Positions 34,150-43,887 are shown, counted from the first letter of the stretch. The stretch: 64,000 bases of DNA from Citrobacter freundii (GCF_029717145.1 NZ_CP099222.1:62001-126000), one strand, 5' to 3'. Program-made: numbers and translations. Notes: generated from the sequence alone by a model not told the origin.

Positions 34150-35256
34150 ATGATTAGAGCATTGAAAAAAAGAATTCAGCTATTACTGGTTAATCTTTTT
34201 TTAATGATGTATACCCGTAAGAAAGATTTTTCTTTTAGTCAGCAAGAATTTGAAAATCAGGATAAAAGTCAGCTGAAGAATATTCTGATTTATTCTTCAA
34301 CGGCGCTGGGTGATTTCATGATGAACTCTCCAGCAATTCATGCGCTCCGCCAGACATATCCTTCTGCGGCAATCACCTTGATATGCCACAAAAAGATGTA
34401 TGACTTCCTCAAAGGGGGAAGTGACTGGGACGATCTTATCTCATGGGATAATAAACTCACTACCCTCCCTGTATTAGTTAAAGAGATCAAAAAACGTGGA
34501 ACGCCAGATCTGACTGTAATTCTTCACTCACATACACCTTACGATTTCCTTAGCGCCATCATTGCGGGCACAAAGTATGTCTTTGTAGATAACGATAAGC
34601 AGGACATCCCACTCGTGAGTAAATGGGCGACCAACAGAATCAGTAAGTTTGTTGGGCATACTATTCAGCGAAAGCTGGAGCTCATTATGCCTTTGCTGAA
34701 TGAAAAACCTGACAACAGTATGCACCTGCCGTTTCCTGTCGAACGTACGGTGAGCGAGGAAGATTCAAAGCTGCGCTGGATTGGTTTTCAGATGGGGGCA
34801 TCGTCCTTTAAGAAATGCTGGCCTGTTGAGCGATTTGTCACTTTCGCAAACCAGCTTTTTGACCATGATGATGTGCGTGTCGTCCTAATTGGCGCGCCGA
34901 ATGAGGTGCCTCTGCAGGACGAATTTTTGCAAAAGCTGGATAGCCGCTTTCATGACCGCGTAAAACCGCTTATCGGTAAAACGACGCTAAAGGGGCTGAT
35001 TCAGGAAGTGAAGAATATGGATCTGCTGGTAACATCGGATACGGGCCCTATGCACCTTGCTGTGGCAATGCGGGTACCGACAGTGAGTATGTATGTGATC
35101 ACCTCACCCTATCTCTATGGCCCCTATCAGGACCCTCAATTGCACAAGGTGGTTTACAAAGCCTATACGACGCTGGATGAAATTAAGTACCGTTCAGCGC
35201 TCGAGAAGGTGAGTTGTGAAGAGATTATGGTGTATGTAAAACCATTCTTGCGGTAA
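34150..35256 (+). CDS. GT9 heptosyltransferase-like protein (second of two)
   Basis: A 368-residue GT9 glycosyltransferase with an extra N-terminal segment of about 40 residues, including a hydrophobic or amphipathic stretch (LLLVNLFLMMY) that may attach it to the inner membrane. The GT9 motif STALGDFMMNSPAI carries D55, and the donor-binding region has TSDTGPMHLAVAMRVPTVSMY. It is the last gene of the waaQ-direction operon and converges with waaC. Sugar and linkage are unknown; an outer-core heptose or terminal decoration is most likely. Confidence 0.78.
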   Translation: MIRALKKRIQLLLVNLFLMMYTRKKDFSFSQQEFENQDKSQLKNILIYSSTALGDFMMNSPAIHALRQTYPSAAITLICHKKMYDFLKGGSDWDDLISWDNKLTTLPVLVKEIKKRGTPDLTVILHSHTPYDFLSAIIAGTKYVFVDNDKQDIPLVSKWATNRISKFVGHTIQRKLELIMPLLNEKPDNSMHLPFPVERTVSEEDSKLRWIGFQMGASSFKKCWPVERFVTFANQLFDHDDVRVVLIGAPNEVPLQDEFLQKLDSRFHDRVKPLIGKTTLKGLIQEVKNMDLLVTSDTGPMHLAVAMRVPTVSMYVITSPYLYGPYQDPQLHKVVYKAYTTLDEIKYRSALEKVSCEEIMVYVKPFLR

Positions 35257-35268
35257 GTTTACCGACGC

Positions 35269-35294
35269 TCTGCATGTTCTGATAAGCGTGCAGA
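35269..35294. terminator. Hairpin between convergent GT9 gene and waaC
   Basis: TCTGCATG (35269-35276) pairs with CGTGCAGA (35287-35294), eight pairs with one wobble, loop of 10. It fills most of the 39-bp gap between two convergent operons and could end both transcripts, though no T-run is present. Confidence 0.4.
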
Positions 35295-35295
35295 T

Positions 35296-36258
35296 CTATA
35301 CGTCGGACGGCAGGTGTGCTAGTACTTGCGGAGCGGTGAGTAACGACAGTTTCCCTTCTGGAGCAATGCACATTAATTGGTTCTTACCGTAGCCACCAAT
35401 GAGCCCCGGGTCAGTGGGGCCATACAGTGTAACGTTCGGGCGATCGAGTGCGGCGGTCAGGTGACTAAGACCTGTATCAACCGAAACCACAAATTCAGCA
35501 CCAGCCAGGATACGTGCAATTTCCTCAAGACTCATCCGCGGCAATACATCGACATTATCAAATCCTTCCGCAATTCTTCTTGCTCTTTCCTCTTCATGCG
35601 CTGCTCCCCAGGGAAGCTTGATGCGAATCCCTGTCTTCGGTATCAGCGCAATAAGGTCCCGCCAGTGCGCTTCTGTCCAATGCTTATCATCTCGTGTGGT
35701 AGCATGTAAAAATACGGCGTAGGGCTGCGAATTAGACGTCTGCTGTTTTACAAAATGCTGCGCGATAGCATAATCGCCCTGCGACTGCGGTTTAGTATAC
35801 CCCAGACTTTTCGCAAACAGTTCCCGCGTACGTTCAACGGCATGCTGCTGCCTGGCAATATGATGCTTACGGTTATAAAACAGGCTTGCCAGCGGTTCTC
35901 GGGCCGTGCTCCAGTCCATGCCGTGCTTGACGCCGCGCCCCAGACGCGTCACCAGAGCGGCACTTTTAACCAGACCTTGGGCATCGATTATCGCGTCATA
36001 CTGCTGTAAACGCACCGCATCGCGAAACGCTTTACGCTCGGCTTTAATCGGTGCTGAAAACCAGGCTTTACGCCAGCGGCGAATCGCCACGGGGATTACC
36101 CGGTCAACGGCTGAATGCCAGGATGGGATTTGCGCGAACCCTTCTTCAACCACCCAGTCAAACTGAATACCTGGAATTGCCCGCTGCGCATCGGTTAGCG
36201 CAGGCAATGTATGCAGTACATCGCCCATCGACGATGTTTTAACGATCAGAACCCGCAT
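35296..36258 (-). CDS. waaC: LPS heptosyltransferase I WaaC
   Basis: A 320-residue GT9 enzyme that adds HepI from ADP-L-glycero-D-manno-heptose to Kdo. The N-terminus MRVLIVKTSSMGDVLHTLPA includes the catalytic aspartate D13, and the donor region reads VSVDTGLSHLTAALDRPNVTLYG. It follows waaF by 3 bp. In E. coli waaL would follow; here no ligase gene lies downstream and the opposing core operon begins to converge at once. Confidence 0.97.
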   Translation of the reverse strand: MRVLIVKTSSMGDVLHTLPALTDAQRAIPGIQFDWVVEEGFAQIPSWHSAVDRVIPVAIRRWRKAWFSAPIKAERKAFRDAVRLQQYDAIIDAQGLVKSAALVTRLGRGVKHGMDWSTAREPLASLFYNRKHHIARQQHAVERTRELFAKSLGYTKPQSQGDYAIAQHFVKQQTSNSQPYAVFLHATTRDDKHWTEAHWRDLIALIPKTGIRIKLPWGAAHEEERARRIAEGFDNVDVLPRMSLEEIARILAGAEFVVSVDTGLSHLTAALDRPNVTLYGPTDPGLIGGYGKNQLMCIAPEGKLSLLTAPQVLAHLPSDV

Positions 36259-36261
36259 CCG

Positions 36262-37308
36262 TCAGGCTTCCTCTTGTAACAACAGGTCGTTCAGTTCTTC
36301 CAGAACGCGCTGAGGAGTGATGTCAATCAGGCTCTGATGATACCCTTGTGCCGCATCGCCCTTACGCACTTTGTGATAACCCGTTATCAGGCGGATCACA
36401 CGTGCTTTATGGGAAAGAGGTGGAGTAAAGTCCGGGCTGCTGGGGCCGTACAGAGCGACCAGCGGACGGTTCAGCGCGGCGGCTACGTGCATTAATCCTG
36501 AGTCATTGGTGACTACCGCTTTACAGGCGGCGAGAAGAATAACGGCCTGCTCGAGCTGCGTTTCACCCGCCAGATTACGGCACCATGCCTGCTGTTCGGT
36601 GTTGAGTGTCGCCAGAATTTCATTACCGGCTTCATGATCTTTGGCTGAGCCAAACAGTACGATCTGATGGCCTTCGTCGATCAGCTGCTTTGCCAGTTCC
36701 GCATAGTGATAATGCGGCCAGCGTTTAGCCGGGCCAAATTCTGCCCCAGGACAAAAACCGATGATCGGGCGTTCAGCAGAGAGAGAGAACTGGCTACAGG
36801 TCAGTGATTTTTCACCTTCGCTGACTTGCAGCTGCGGCCATAACAGCGGCTGCGGTAAATCTTTCGCTGAAAGCATTACGCCTTTATCGTAGGCCAGCGC
36901 TACATAGCGCTCGACCATCAGCGGCCAGGCTTCTTTATCCAGCACGCGTGCATCATTGAGCAGCCCGTAGCGCATCTCACCGCGCCATCCGGTACGATGG
37001 GGAATGCCCGCAAAGAACGGCACCAGCGCTGACTTAAATGAGTTCGGCAGCACGAAGGCACGATCGTAGCGTTTTTCACGCAGACTGTGGCCGAGTTTAC
37101 GCCGTTCACCGATCTCCAGCGCACCGTGTCCTAGCGGCATGGCAATCGCGTCGTTGACTTCAGGCATGCGCGACAGCAGCGGACGACACCATGCCGGTGC
37201 CATCACGTCGATTATCGCCTGGGGATAGCGCGCCTTGAGCGTGCGATAGAGACTTTGCGACATCATCATGTCGCCAACCCAGGACGGGCCTATCACCAAA
37301 ATTTTCAT
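36262..37308 (-). CDS. waaF: LPS heptosyltransferase II WaaF
   Basis: A 348-residue GT9 heptosyltransferase adding HepII to HepI. The motif MKILVIGPSWVGDMMMSQSLY has the GT9 aspartate, and TNDSGLMHVAAALNRPLVALYG is the donor-binding region. It matches E. coli WaaF in length and lies 2 bp after hldD and 3 bp before waaC on the minus strand, forming the hldD-waaF-waaC operon. Confidence 0.98.
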   Translation of the reverse strand: MKILVIGPSWVGDMMMSQSLYRTLKARYPQAIIDVMAPAWCRPLLSRMPEVNDAIAMPLGHGALEIGERRKLGHSLREKRYDRAFVLPNSFKSALVPFFAGIPHRTGWRGEMRYGLLNDARVLDKEAWPLMVERYVALAYDKGVMLSAKDLPQPLLWPQLQVSEGEKSLTCSQFSLSAERPIIGFCPGAEFGPAKRWPHYHYAELAKQLIDEGHQIVLFGSAKDHEAGNEILATLNTEQQAWCRNLAGETQLEQAVILLAACKAVVTNDSGLMHVAAALNRPLVALYGPSSPDFTPPLSHKARVIRLITGYHKVRKGDAAQGYHQSLIDITPQRVLEELNDLLLQEEA

Positions 37309-37310
37309 AC

Positions 37311-38243
37311 TTACGCGTCGCGGTTCAGCCAGGCCATATATTCCGTTACGCCTTCGGCCACGGTCTTAAACGGCTTGTCGTAGCCTGCTGCGCGCAGGTT
37401 AGTCAGATCCGCCTGAGTAAACGCCTGGTAGCGGCCTTTCAGTTTTTCCGGGAACGGAATGTACTCAATGCTGCCTTTTTTATGGTAAGCCAGCGTAGCA
37501 TCCGCCACGGCCTGGAATGATTCCGCGCGACCGGTACCGAGGTTAAAGATACCGGATACACCGTTTTCCAGGAACCACAGGTTAACTGCGGCAACATCGC
37601 CAACATAGACGAAATCACGTTTGAAGTTTTCGCTGCCTTCAAATAGTTTTGGCGTTTCGCCATTGTTGAGTTGGGTATTGAGATGGAAAGCCACGCTTGC
37701 CATGCTGCCTTTGTGGCCTTCACGCGGTCCGTAGACGTTGAAATAGCGGAAGCCGACAATCTGCGAATCCGCTTCTGGCAGGATCTGACGAACATACTCG
37801 TCGAACAGGAACTTTGAGTAGCCGTAAACGTTCAGCGGTTTCTCATATTCACGGGATTCGATGAAGTCAGAAGTACGTCCGCCGTAAGTGGCTGCAGAAG
37901 AGGCGTACAGGAACGGAATTTCGCGTTCCAGGCAGTAGTGCAGCAGCTCTTTGGAGTATTGATAGTTATTGTCCATCATATACTTGCCATCCCACTCGGT
38001 GGTGGAAGAGCATGCGCCTTCGTGGAAAATTGCTTCGATATCGCCGAATTCTTCACCGGCCATAATCTGGATCAGGAAGTCTTCCTTATCCATGTAGTCA
38101 GCAATATTCAGATCCACCAGGTTAACAAACTTGGTGCCGTCTTTCAGGTTGTCCACCACCAGGATATCAGTGATGCCTTTATCATTCAGTGACTTAACGA
38201 TGTTGCTGCCGATAAAGCCCGCGCCGCCGGTAACGATGATCAT
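37311..38243 (-). CDS. hldD: ADP-L-glycero-D-manno-heptose 6-epimerase HldD
   Basis: A 310-residue short-chain dehydrogenase/epimerase that converts ADP-D-glycero- to ADP-L-glycero-D-manno-heptose, the donor for WaaC, WaaF and WaaQ. The Rossmann motif is [13 protein letters not shown] and the catalytic YxxxK is [12 protein letters not shown]. It is first in the hldD-waaF-waaC operon and divergent from kbl with a 214-bp gap. In E. coli the gene (rfaD/htrM) also responds to heat shock; I did not find a clear sigma-32 promoter. Confidence 0.98.
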   Translation of the reverse strand: MIIVTGGAGFIGSNIVKSLNDKGITDILVVDNLKDGTKFVNLVDLNIADYMDKEDFLIQIMAGEEFGDIEAIFHEGACSSTTEWDGKYMMDNNYQYSKELLHYCLEREIPFLYASSAATYGGRTSDFIESREYEKPLNVYGYSKFLFDEYVRQILPEADSQIVGFRYFNVYGPREGHKGSMASVAFHLNTQLNNGETPKLFEGSENFKRDFVYVGDVAAVNLWFLENGVSGIFNLGTGRAESFQAVADATLAYHKKGSIEYIPFPEKLKGRYQAFTQADLTNLRAAGYDKPFKTVAEGVTEYMAWLNRDA

Positions 38244-38457
38244 AAATGTAACCTTCGAATTATGGAGTCAGAGACAATCTCAGACACGAATACTTCTATC
38301 ATATCACTACATGGCCCTGGCTTCAGCCATTCACCGATAAGCCGTGCGGGTACACGTGATTTATGCTTCATTTTGAAGAAGTGATGACGCGTCATCTCGT
38401 ATCAATGTATAGCTTTGGGTAATATGTGCTGAAATTTGCCCAGTCTGGAGAATTGCA

Positions 38458-39654
38458 ATGCGTGGGAATTTTTACAAGCAGTTAACGAACGACCTGGAAA
38501 CCGCACGTGCGGAAGGGCTGTTTAAAGAAGAACGCATTATTACGTCTGCGCAGCAGGCGGATATCACGGTAGCTGATGGAAGCCACGTGATTAACTTTTG
38601 TGCGAACAACTATCTGGGACTGGCTAACCACCCGGAACTGATTACAGCGGCAAAAGCGGGTATGGATTCTCACGGGTTTGGCATGGCTTCGGTGCGCTTT
38701 ATCTGCGGCACCCAGGACAGCCACAAGCAGCTGGAGCAAAAACTGGCGGCGTTCCTCGGTATGGAAGATGCCATTCTTTATTCTTCTTGCTTTGATGCTA
38801 ACGGCGGCCTGTTCGAAACGCTGCTGGGCGCAGAAGATGCGATTATCTCCGATGCCCTGAACCACGCCTCTATCATCGACGGCGTTCGTCTGTGTAAAGC
38901 GAAGCGTTTCCGTTACGCCAATAACGATATGCAGGAACTGGAAGCGCGCCTGAAAGAAGCGCGTGAATCTGGGGCGCGTCATGTGCTGATTGCTACCGAC
39001 GGCGTGTTCTCGATGGACGGCGTGATTGCCAACCTGAAAGGCGTCTGCGACCTGGCGGATAAGTACGATGCACTGGTGATGGTTGATGATTCCCACGCGG
39101 TGGGTTTTGTCGGCGAAAACGGCCGCGGTTCCCATGAATACTGCGAAGTGATGGGGCGTGTCGACATCATTACCGGTACGCTGGGTAAAGCACTGGGCGG
39201 CGCGTCCGGTGGTTATACCGCAGCGCGTAAAGAAGTCGTGGAGTGGCTACGTCAGCGTTCCCGTCCGTACCTGTTCTCCAACTCACTGGCTCCGGCGATT
39301 GTGGCGGCGTCCATTAAGGTGCTGGAAATGGTTGAGTCCGGCCATGACCTGCGCGATCGCCTGTGGGCAAACGCCCGTCAGTTCCGTGAGCAAATGTCCG
39401 CCGCTGGCTTTACGTTAGCCGGTGCCGATCACGCGATTATTCCGGTGATGTTGGGTGATGCAGTCGTTGCACAACAGTTCTCCCGTGAACTGCAAAAAGA
39501 AGGTATTTACGTTACCGGCTTCTTCTATCCGGTGGTTCCGAAAGGCCAGGCGCGTATCCGTACCCAGATGTCTGCGGCGCATACCCCTGAGCAGATTACG
39601 CGTGCTGTTGACGCGTTCACACGCATTGGTAAACAACTGGGCGTTATTGCCTGA
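38458..39654 (+). CDS. kbl: 2-amino-3-ketobutyrate CoA ligase (glycine C-acetyltransferase) Kbl
   Basis: A 398-residue PLP enzyme of the alpha-oxoamine synthase family. The PLP lysine lies in [15 protein letters not shown]. With Tdh it degrades threonine to glycine and acetyl-CoA. It matches E. coli Kbl in length, and tdh follows after 9 bp. The GGAG at 38447-38450 is the ribosome binding site. Confidence 0.98.
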   Translation: MRGNFYKQLTNDLETARAEGLFKEERIITSAQQADITVADGSHVINFCANNYLGLANHPELITAAKAGMDSHGFGMASVRFICGTQDSHKQLEQKLAAFLGMEDAILYSSCFDANGGLFETLLGAEDAIISDALNHASIIDGVRLCKAKRFRYANNDMQELEARLKEARESGARHVLIATDGVFSMDGVIANLKGVCDLADKYDALVMVDDSHAVGFVGENGRGSHEYCEVMGRVDIITGTLGKALGGASGGYTAARKEVVEWLRQRSRPYLFSNSLAPAIVAASIKVLEMVESGHDLRDRLWANARQFREQMSAAGFTLAGADHAIIPVMLGDAVVAQQFSRELQKEGIYVTGFFYPVVPKGQARIRTQMSAAHTPEQITRAVDAFTRIGKQLGVIA

Positions 39655-39663
39655 GGATGTGAA

Positions 39664-40689
39664 ATGAAAGCGTTATCCAAACTGAAAGCGGAAGAAGGCA
39701 TTTGGATGACCGACGTTCCTGAACCGGAAGTCGGTCATAACGATTTGCTGATTAAAATCCGTAAAACAGCCATCTGCGGGACTGACGTTCACATTTATAA
39801 CTGGGATGAATGGTCGCAAAAAACCATCCCGGTTCCAATGGTTGTTGGGCATGAGTATGTCGGCGAAGTAGTCGGCATCGGCCAGGAAGTGAAAGGTTTT
39901 AAAATTGGCGATCGCGTGTCGGGTGAAGGCCACATTACTTGCGGACATTGCCGTAACTGCCGTGGTGGGCGTACTCACCTGTGCCGCAATACGACCGGTG
40001 TCGGTGTAAACCGTCCGGGTTGTTTTGCTGAGTACCTGGTGATCCCGGCGTTTAACGCGTTCAAGATCCCGGATAACATCTCCGATGATTTAGCCTCAAT
40101 CTTCGATCCGTTCGGCAATGCGGTTCACACGGCACTGTCGTTCGATTTGGTCGGAGAAGATGTGCTGGTTTCCGGTGCAGGTCCTATCGGTATTATGGCG
40201 GCAGCCGTCGCGAAGCACGTTGGTGCACGCCACGTTGTCATTACGGATGTGAATGAGTATCGCCTTGAGCTGGCACGAAAAATGGGTATTACTCGCGCGG
40301 TAAACGTAGCGAAAGAGAACCTGACTGATGTCATGGCCGAGCTGGGTATGACCGAAGGGTTTGATGTGGGTCTGGAGATGTCCGGTGCGCCGCCAGCGTT
40401 CCGCGCCATGCTGGATACCATGAACCATGGCGGTCGCATCGCCATGCTGGGTATTCCGCCGTCAGACATGTCCGTCGACTGGACAAAGGTTATCTTTAAA
40501 GGGCTGTTTATTAAAGGTATCTACGGTCGCGAAATGTTTGAAACCTGGTACAAAATGGCTGCACTGATCCAGTCTGGTCTGGATTTGTCGCCAATCATCA
40601 CCCATCGGTTCTCCATCGATGAGTTCCAGCAGGGCTTTGACGCGATGCGTTCAGGTCAGTCAGGGAAAGTGATTCTGAGCTGGGATTAG
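39664..40689 (+). CDS. tdh: L-threonine 3-dehydrogenase Tdh
   Basis: A 341-residue zinc alcohol dehydrogenase family enzyme oxidising threonine to 2-amino-3-ketobutyrate with NAD+. The catalytic zinc site has C38 in ICGTDVH and GHEYVG, the structural zinc has [15 protein letters not shown], and the NAD-binding motif is GAGPIG. It is the second gene of kbl-tdh and ends at a strong bidirectional terminator. Confidence 0.98.
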   Translation: MKALSKLKAEEGIWMTDVPEPEVGHNDLLIKIRKTAICGTDVHIYNWDEWSQKTIPVPMVVGHEYVGEVVGIGQEVKGFKIGDRVSGEGHITCGHCRNCRGGRTHLCRNTTGVGVNRPGCFAEYLVIPAFNAFKIPDNISDDLASIFDPFGNAVHTALSFDLVGEDVLVSGAGPIGIMAAAVAKHVGARHVVITDVNEYRLELARKMGITRAVNVAKENLTDVMAELGMTEGFDVGLEMSGAPPAFRAMLDTMNHGGRIAMLGIPPSDMSVDWTKVIFKGLFIKGIYGREMFETWYKMAALIQSGLDLSPIITHRFSIDEFQQGFDAMRSGQSGKVILSWD

Positions 40690-40714
40690 TATTAAACAGG
40701 CAGGATGAATAGCT

Positions 40715-40749
40715 AATAGCCAGATATGATAAATATCTGGCTATTTTTT
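40715..40749. terminator. Bidirectional intrinsic terminator between tdh and the WaaY-like gene
   Basis: A perfect 13-bp stem, AATAGCCAGATAT (40715-40727) with ATATCTGGCTATT (40733-40745), loop GATAA, then a T-run to 40749. The hairpin overlaps the T-run with the stop codon of the convergent WaaY-like gene. Confidence 0.88.
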
Positions 40750-41434
40750 ACTTGCTGCGAATTTTTCGTGAGAGTCGGCGAAACTTTTCTTTTAATAAAA
40801 TCAGGTTATAAACGAAACCATGACCCTGAATATCGATATTATATTTATTACGAAGTGTGAGGATATCGTTCGCCTGACATATTTTCAGACTGCCTTTACA
40901 TGAGAGATCGATAACTTTAAGTTCACCTGATGGTGTTCTAATAAAATTACCAGGGTGAATGTCATTCGAAGCCAGACCTGCATTGTGAAGTTTGATGATA
41001 CAGTTTTTTACATCCTGCGCGTTACTTTCGTTAATCTCAGTAAGGGGTTCACCGTCAATATATTCATGAATGGTAGATACTTCAATACACTGACGTAACT
41101 TACATTTTTCAGCCACATAGTACAGATCTGCGGTGCAGGCACGCTGCTCTGGTGTTAACCGCCCAAGCCGCTTAATCATATTTGAATAAAAAGGTCCGAA
41201 AATAAAGTTTAACACTTTTTTCTCGAGGCGATGGTCAATTTCGCGATCGTTCTTGACGATGAATTTTTTATTCTCGTATTCGACAAGAAAAACGCTGCGA
41301 AAACCATTTTCTGCATTCAGTAGTTTTCCTTTTATTTCATTGCATGCTACTTTTTCCATCAATGAAGGGAAGTTGATATTTTTTTTCTTGAAATAGATGT
41401 TAAAACCATCCATTTCAGTTTTAATAATAGCCAT
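40748..41434 (-). CDS. LPS core heptose(II) kinase-like protein (WaaY/RfaY family), stand-alone
   Basis: A 228-residue protein with kinase-like motifs of the RfaY family: the catalytic-loop equivalent ASNDIHPGNFI and the metal-binding segment LKVIDLSCKG, with IHEYIDGEPLTEI in the hinge region. WaaY phosphorylates HepII of the inner core in E. coli, from within the waaQ operon. Here it stands alone and reversed, between tdh and waaH. I start at MAIIKTEMDGF because GGAGG lies 9 bp upstream; an in-frame start at 41491 lacks such a site. The gene is clearly more AT-rich than kbl-tdh. A TATAAT-like -10 lies at 41483-41488 on the minus strand. Confidence 0.78.
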   Translation of the reverse strand: MAIIKTEMDGFNIYFKKKNINFPSLMEKVACNEIKGKLLNAENGFRSVFLVEYENKKFIVKNDREIDHRLEKKVLNFIFGPFYSNMIKRLGRLTPEQRACTADLYYVAEKCKLRQCIEVSTIHEYIDGEPLTEINESNAQDVKNCIIKLHNAGLASNDIHPGNFIRTPSGELKVIDLSCKGSLKICQANDILTLRNKYNIDIQGHGFVYNLILLKEKFRRLSRKIRSK

Positions 41435-41919
41435 TAAATTCGCCTCCGTATATCTAATCTGGTAGAGATAATAATGCTTCGTATTATACAATAATTTACT
41501 ACTAACGTTTAGTTAATACATGCTTTTATGCGAAGTGAACGAAAATAATGATTTTTAATTTTATCCATTTGAAGATTATGGGTTTATTAAATATGGCTAT
41601 GAAGATATCTCGACGTAAAGTATCGAGGCCACAAGGATGACCTGGCCATCATCGCCAGCGTATTGTTCATTTTGTGAGAGAGATCAAATCCGCATTCTAA
41701 AAATCCTTGACCACACTCAGATAACAACTGAGTTAGCTATGTGTGCTATTTTCTGTAACTCAGACCTGTAAAACAATAAGTTATGAAGTGGTTAATAAAA
41801 TTTAGTAGGAATATGTGCTTATTTTTCGATAAATTGTGAGTCGTTTTAAACCTTAATAATATCTTAATAATCGGGTGATAGAGTAACGACCATCCCATAG
41901 ATTAGCTGATTACCCTACT
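41435..41919. other. AT-rich divergent region upstream of waaH (485 bp, no gene)
   Basis: No credible coding frame was seen. It holds a TATAAT-like -10 for the WaaY-like gene (41483-41488, minus strand), a perfect 8-bp inverted repeat CTGAGTTA (41728-41735)/TAACTCAG (41756-41763) with a 20-base loop, and a PmrA box before waaH. Confidence 0.6.
41852..41868 (+). promoter_or_regulatory. PmrA (BasR) box upstream of waaH
   Basis: CTTAAT (41852-41857), AATAT, CTTAAT (41863-41868): two identical half-sites on an 11-bp period, fitting the PmrA consensus YTTAAK-N5-YTTAAK exactly, 51 bp before the waaH start. PmrA control of yibD has been reported in Salmonella. It implies induction by iron, mild acid or polymyxin-related signals. 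Confidence 0.85.
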
Positions 41920-42954
41920 ATGCAAAGTAAATATAAATTAAGCGTTATTATTCCGCTATATAATGCCGGTAGTTACTTTCGTGACTGTATGGAGTCGTTA
42001 ATTGCGCAGACCTGGAAAGATCTCGAAATCATTATTGTGAATGATGGTTCTACGGACTGCTCAGTCGATATTGCGCAACGCTATGCGGATAAGTATCCCC
42101 ATGTTCGGCTGCTACATCAGATCAATCAGGGCGTCTCCGTCGCGCGTAACCTTGGTCTGGATGTCGCCGTGGGGGATTACATCGCATTCGTTGATGCCGA
42201 TGATGAAGCCTATCCGGAAATGTATGAGACGTTGATGGGGATGGCTTTGCAGGACAACCTTGACGTTGCACAAGGCAATGCAGACTGGAGTTCGCGGGAA
42301 ACATCCCGAGTCTGGATATCCATTCCAACCGATCGCCTGCGCTCTACAGGTATCCTTTCCGGCCCGGACTGGTTGCGTATGGGGCTTGCTTCGCGCCGCT
42401 GGACGCATGTTCTCTGGATGGGGGTATATAGAAATAACCTCATTAAAGAACACAATATAAGATTTATCCTTGGGTTACATCATCAGGATGTCATGTGGAG
42501 CACGGCATTTATGTTTAATGCCACTCGTGTGAAATATACGGAAAAACCGTTATATAAATACTACCAACACGACGGTTCAATAAGCCACATGAAGCGGCAG
42601 GGTGAAGCGAATTTAAATTATCAACGGCACTATATTAAGATAACTCGCCTGCTGGACGAGCTTAATCATAGCTACGCTAACCGTATACCTATCTATCCTG
42701 AGTTTAAGCAGCAGGTGATTTACGAAGCGCTACGCGTATGCCATTGCATCCGCAAAGAGCCAGACGAAAAGATTCGCCAGCGCATGATTGCCGAGGTGTT
42801 TGTATCGGGTATGTTCAAGCGAATGGTGAGCAATATTTGCAGCGTTAAGCTGGGTTATCAGGTGCTGTTATGGGCCATCCGGTTTAGCAAGTGGCGCGAT
42901 AAATCACTGACGCCACGCCGTCTGGCCCATGTCACGCTGGGTCTGAAAGACTGA
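41920..42954 (+). CDS. waaH: LPS core glucuronosyltransferase WaaH (YibD)
   Basis: A 344-residue GT2 glycosyltransferase, the length of E. coli YibD/WaaH. GT2 motifs are plain: [28 protein letters not shown] and the DxD-type [12 protein letters not shown]. In E. coli WaaH transfers glucuronic acid to HepIII of the inner core under PhoB or PmrA control. Its acceptor would be the heptose placed by WaaQ in this same window. The stop abuts the stop of convergent yibQ. Confidence 0.9.
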   Translation: MQSKYKLSVIIPLYNAGSYFRDCMESLIAQTWKDLEIIIVNDGSTDCSVDIAQRYADKYPHVRLLHQINQGVSVARNLGLDVAVGDYIAFVDADDEAYPEMYETLMGMALQDNLDVAQGNADWSSRETSRVWISIPTDRLRSTGILSGPDWLRMGLASRRWTHVLWMGVYRNNLIKEHNIRFILGLHHQDVMWSTAFMFNATRVKYTEKPLYKYYQHDGSISHMKRQGEANLNYQRHYIKITRLLDELNHSYANRIPIYPEFKQQVIYEALRVCHCIRKEPDEKIRQRMIAEVFVSGMFKRMVSNICSVKLGYQVLLWAIRFSKWRDKSLTPRRLAHVTLGLKD

Positions 42955-43887
42955 TTACGACCAGCCCTGCCACTGCAGGCGCATATATTGTACCAGCGTG
43001 CTTTGGGTGATGCTCTCACCGAGCACGCTAAAGAATCGGCTAGCGTAAACGGGTTCTAACGGTTGCTTCGGTTTGCACAGTTTCACCCCGCGGAAAGGAT
43101 TACGCGGCGCATCAGGCGTGCCGTTTTTCGGTGGCGTCAGATTTGGCGTAGAGGTATCTACCTGTGGTTCATTGAGCAGGCTGCTTGGGCGAACCAGCGT
43201 AATGTCGGCGGGCAGGTTATAAACCATTTGCTGCAATACGCGTACCGTCGAAGGATGAGGGTGCCCAATCGCGATAGCGGAACCGTTGCGGCGCGCCAGT
43301 TCGACCGCGCGGTTAAACTGGCGGCGAATGTCCGCTTCGTTTTGCGTGTCGTCGAGGAAGACTTTGCGTTTAATCACTTTCACGCCCGTTCCTCCTGCCG
43401 CACGCATGGACTGGCTGTTACCGATGGTCATACTGTCCAGGAAATAAAGATCGTACCGTTCCAGTGCCTGCATCACTTTCTGCATGCCAAACAGGCTGGA
43501 GGTCATCGCGCTGCCCATATGGTTGTTAAGCCCGACGGCATACGGCACTTTGCTTACCGCATCGCGAATAATCCGCTCAATCTCGTCGCTGCTCATCTCC
43601 GGGCGCAGGGTATCTTTCTCAAGCGGCTGTTTGCTGAGAGGCGCCATCGGTAGATGGATTAAGACTTCATGTCCGCTGTTATGCGCTTTGGTCGCCATCT
43701 CCCGTGCATGTGGTGCATTGGGCAGAACGGCAACGGAGATCGCAGAAGGCATCGCTAGCACCTGATTCTCGTTGTGCGGACGATAACCGAAATCGTCGAT
43801 CACGATGGCAAGCTTACCGGCAAAAACAGAGGGAGCGAATGCCAGCAGGCTGGCGAGTGAGAATATTATGCGGCGAAACTGAGGCAA
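42955..43887 (-). CDS. yibQ: Divergent polysaccharide deacetylase family protein YibQ
   Basis: A 310-residue periplasmic protein with an N-terminal signal peptide (IIFSLASLLAFAPSVFA) and the family motif LAIVIDDFGYRP near residue 27. The NodB-like fold continues with HEVLIHLPMAPL and GLNNHMGSAMTS. It belongs to the divergent polysaccharide deacetylase family (DUF610); the substrate is unknown. It lies 3 bp after envC in the gpmM-envC-yibQ string, suggesting a link with cell-wall work. Confidence 0.92.
   Translation of the reverse strand: MPQFRRIIFSLASLLAFAPSVFAGKLAIVIDDFGYRPHNENQVLAMPSAISVAVLPNAPHAREMATKAHNSGHEVLIHLPMAPLSKQPLEKDTLRPEMSSDEIERIIRDAVSKVPYAVGLNNHMGSAMTSSLFGMQKVMQALERYDLYFLDSMTIGNSQSMRAAGGTGVKVIKRKVFLDDTQNEADIRRQFNRAVELARRNGSAIAIGHPHPSTVRVLQQMVYNLPADITLVRPSSLLNEPQVDTSTPNLTPPKNGTPDAPRNPFRGVKLCKPKQPLEPVYASRFFSVLGESITQSTLVQYMRLQWQGWS

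Noticed and set aside
41753-41775. CTGTAA repeats resembling a Pho box before waaH
   Set aside because: The two CTGTAA copies are 13 bp apart, whereas Pho box half-sites repeat every 11 bp. E. coli waaH is PhoB-controlled, but I do not see a canonical box here.
43063-43653. 196-codon frame opposite yibQ
   Set aside because: It is antisense to a conserved gene with signal peptide and family motifs, with shadow-like composition rich in R, H and Q.
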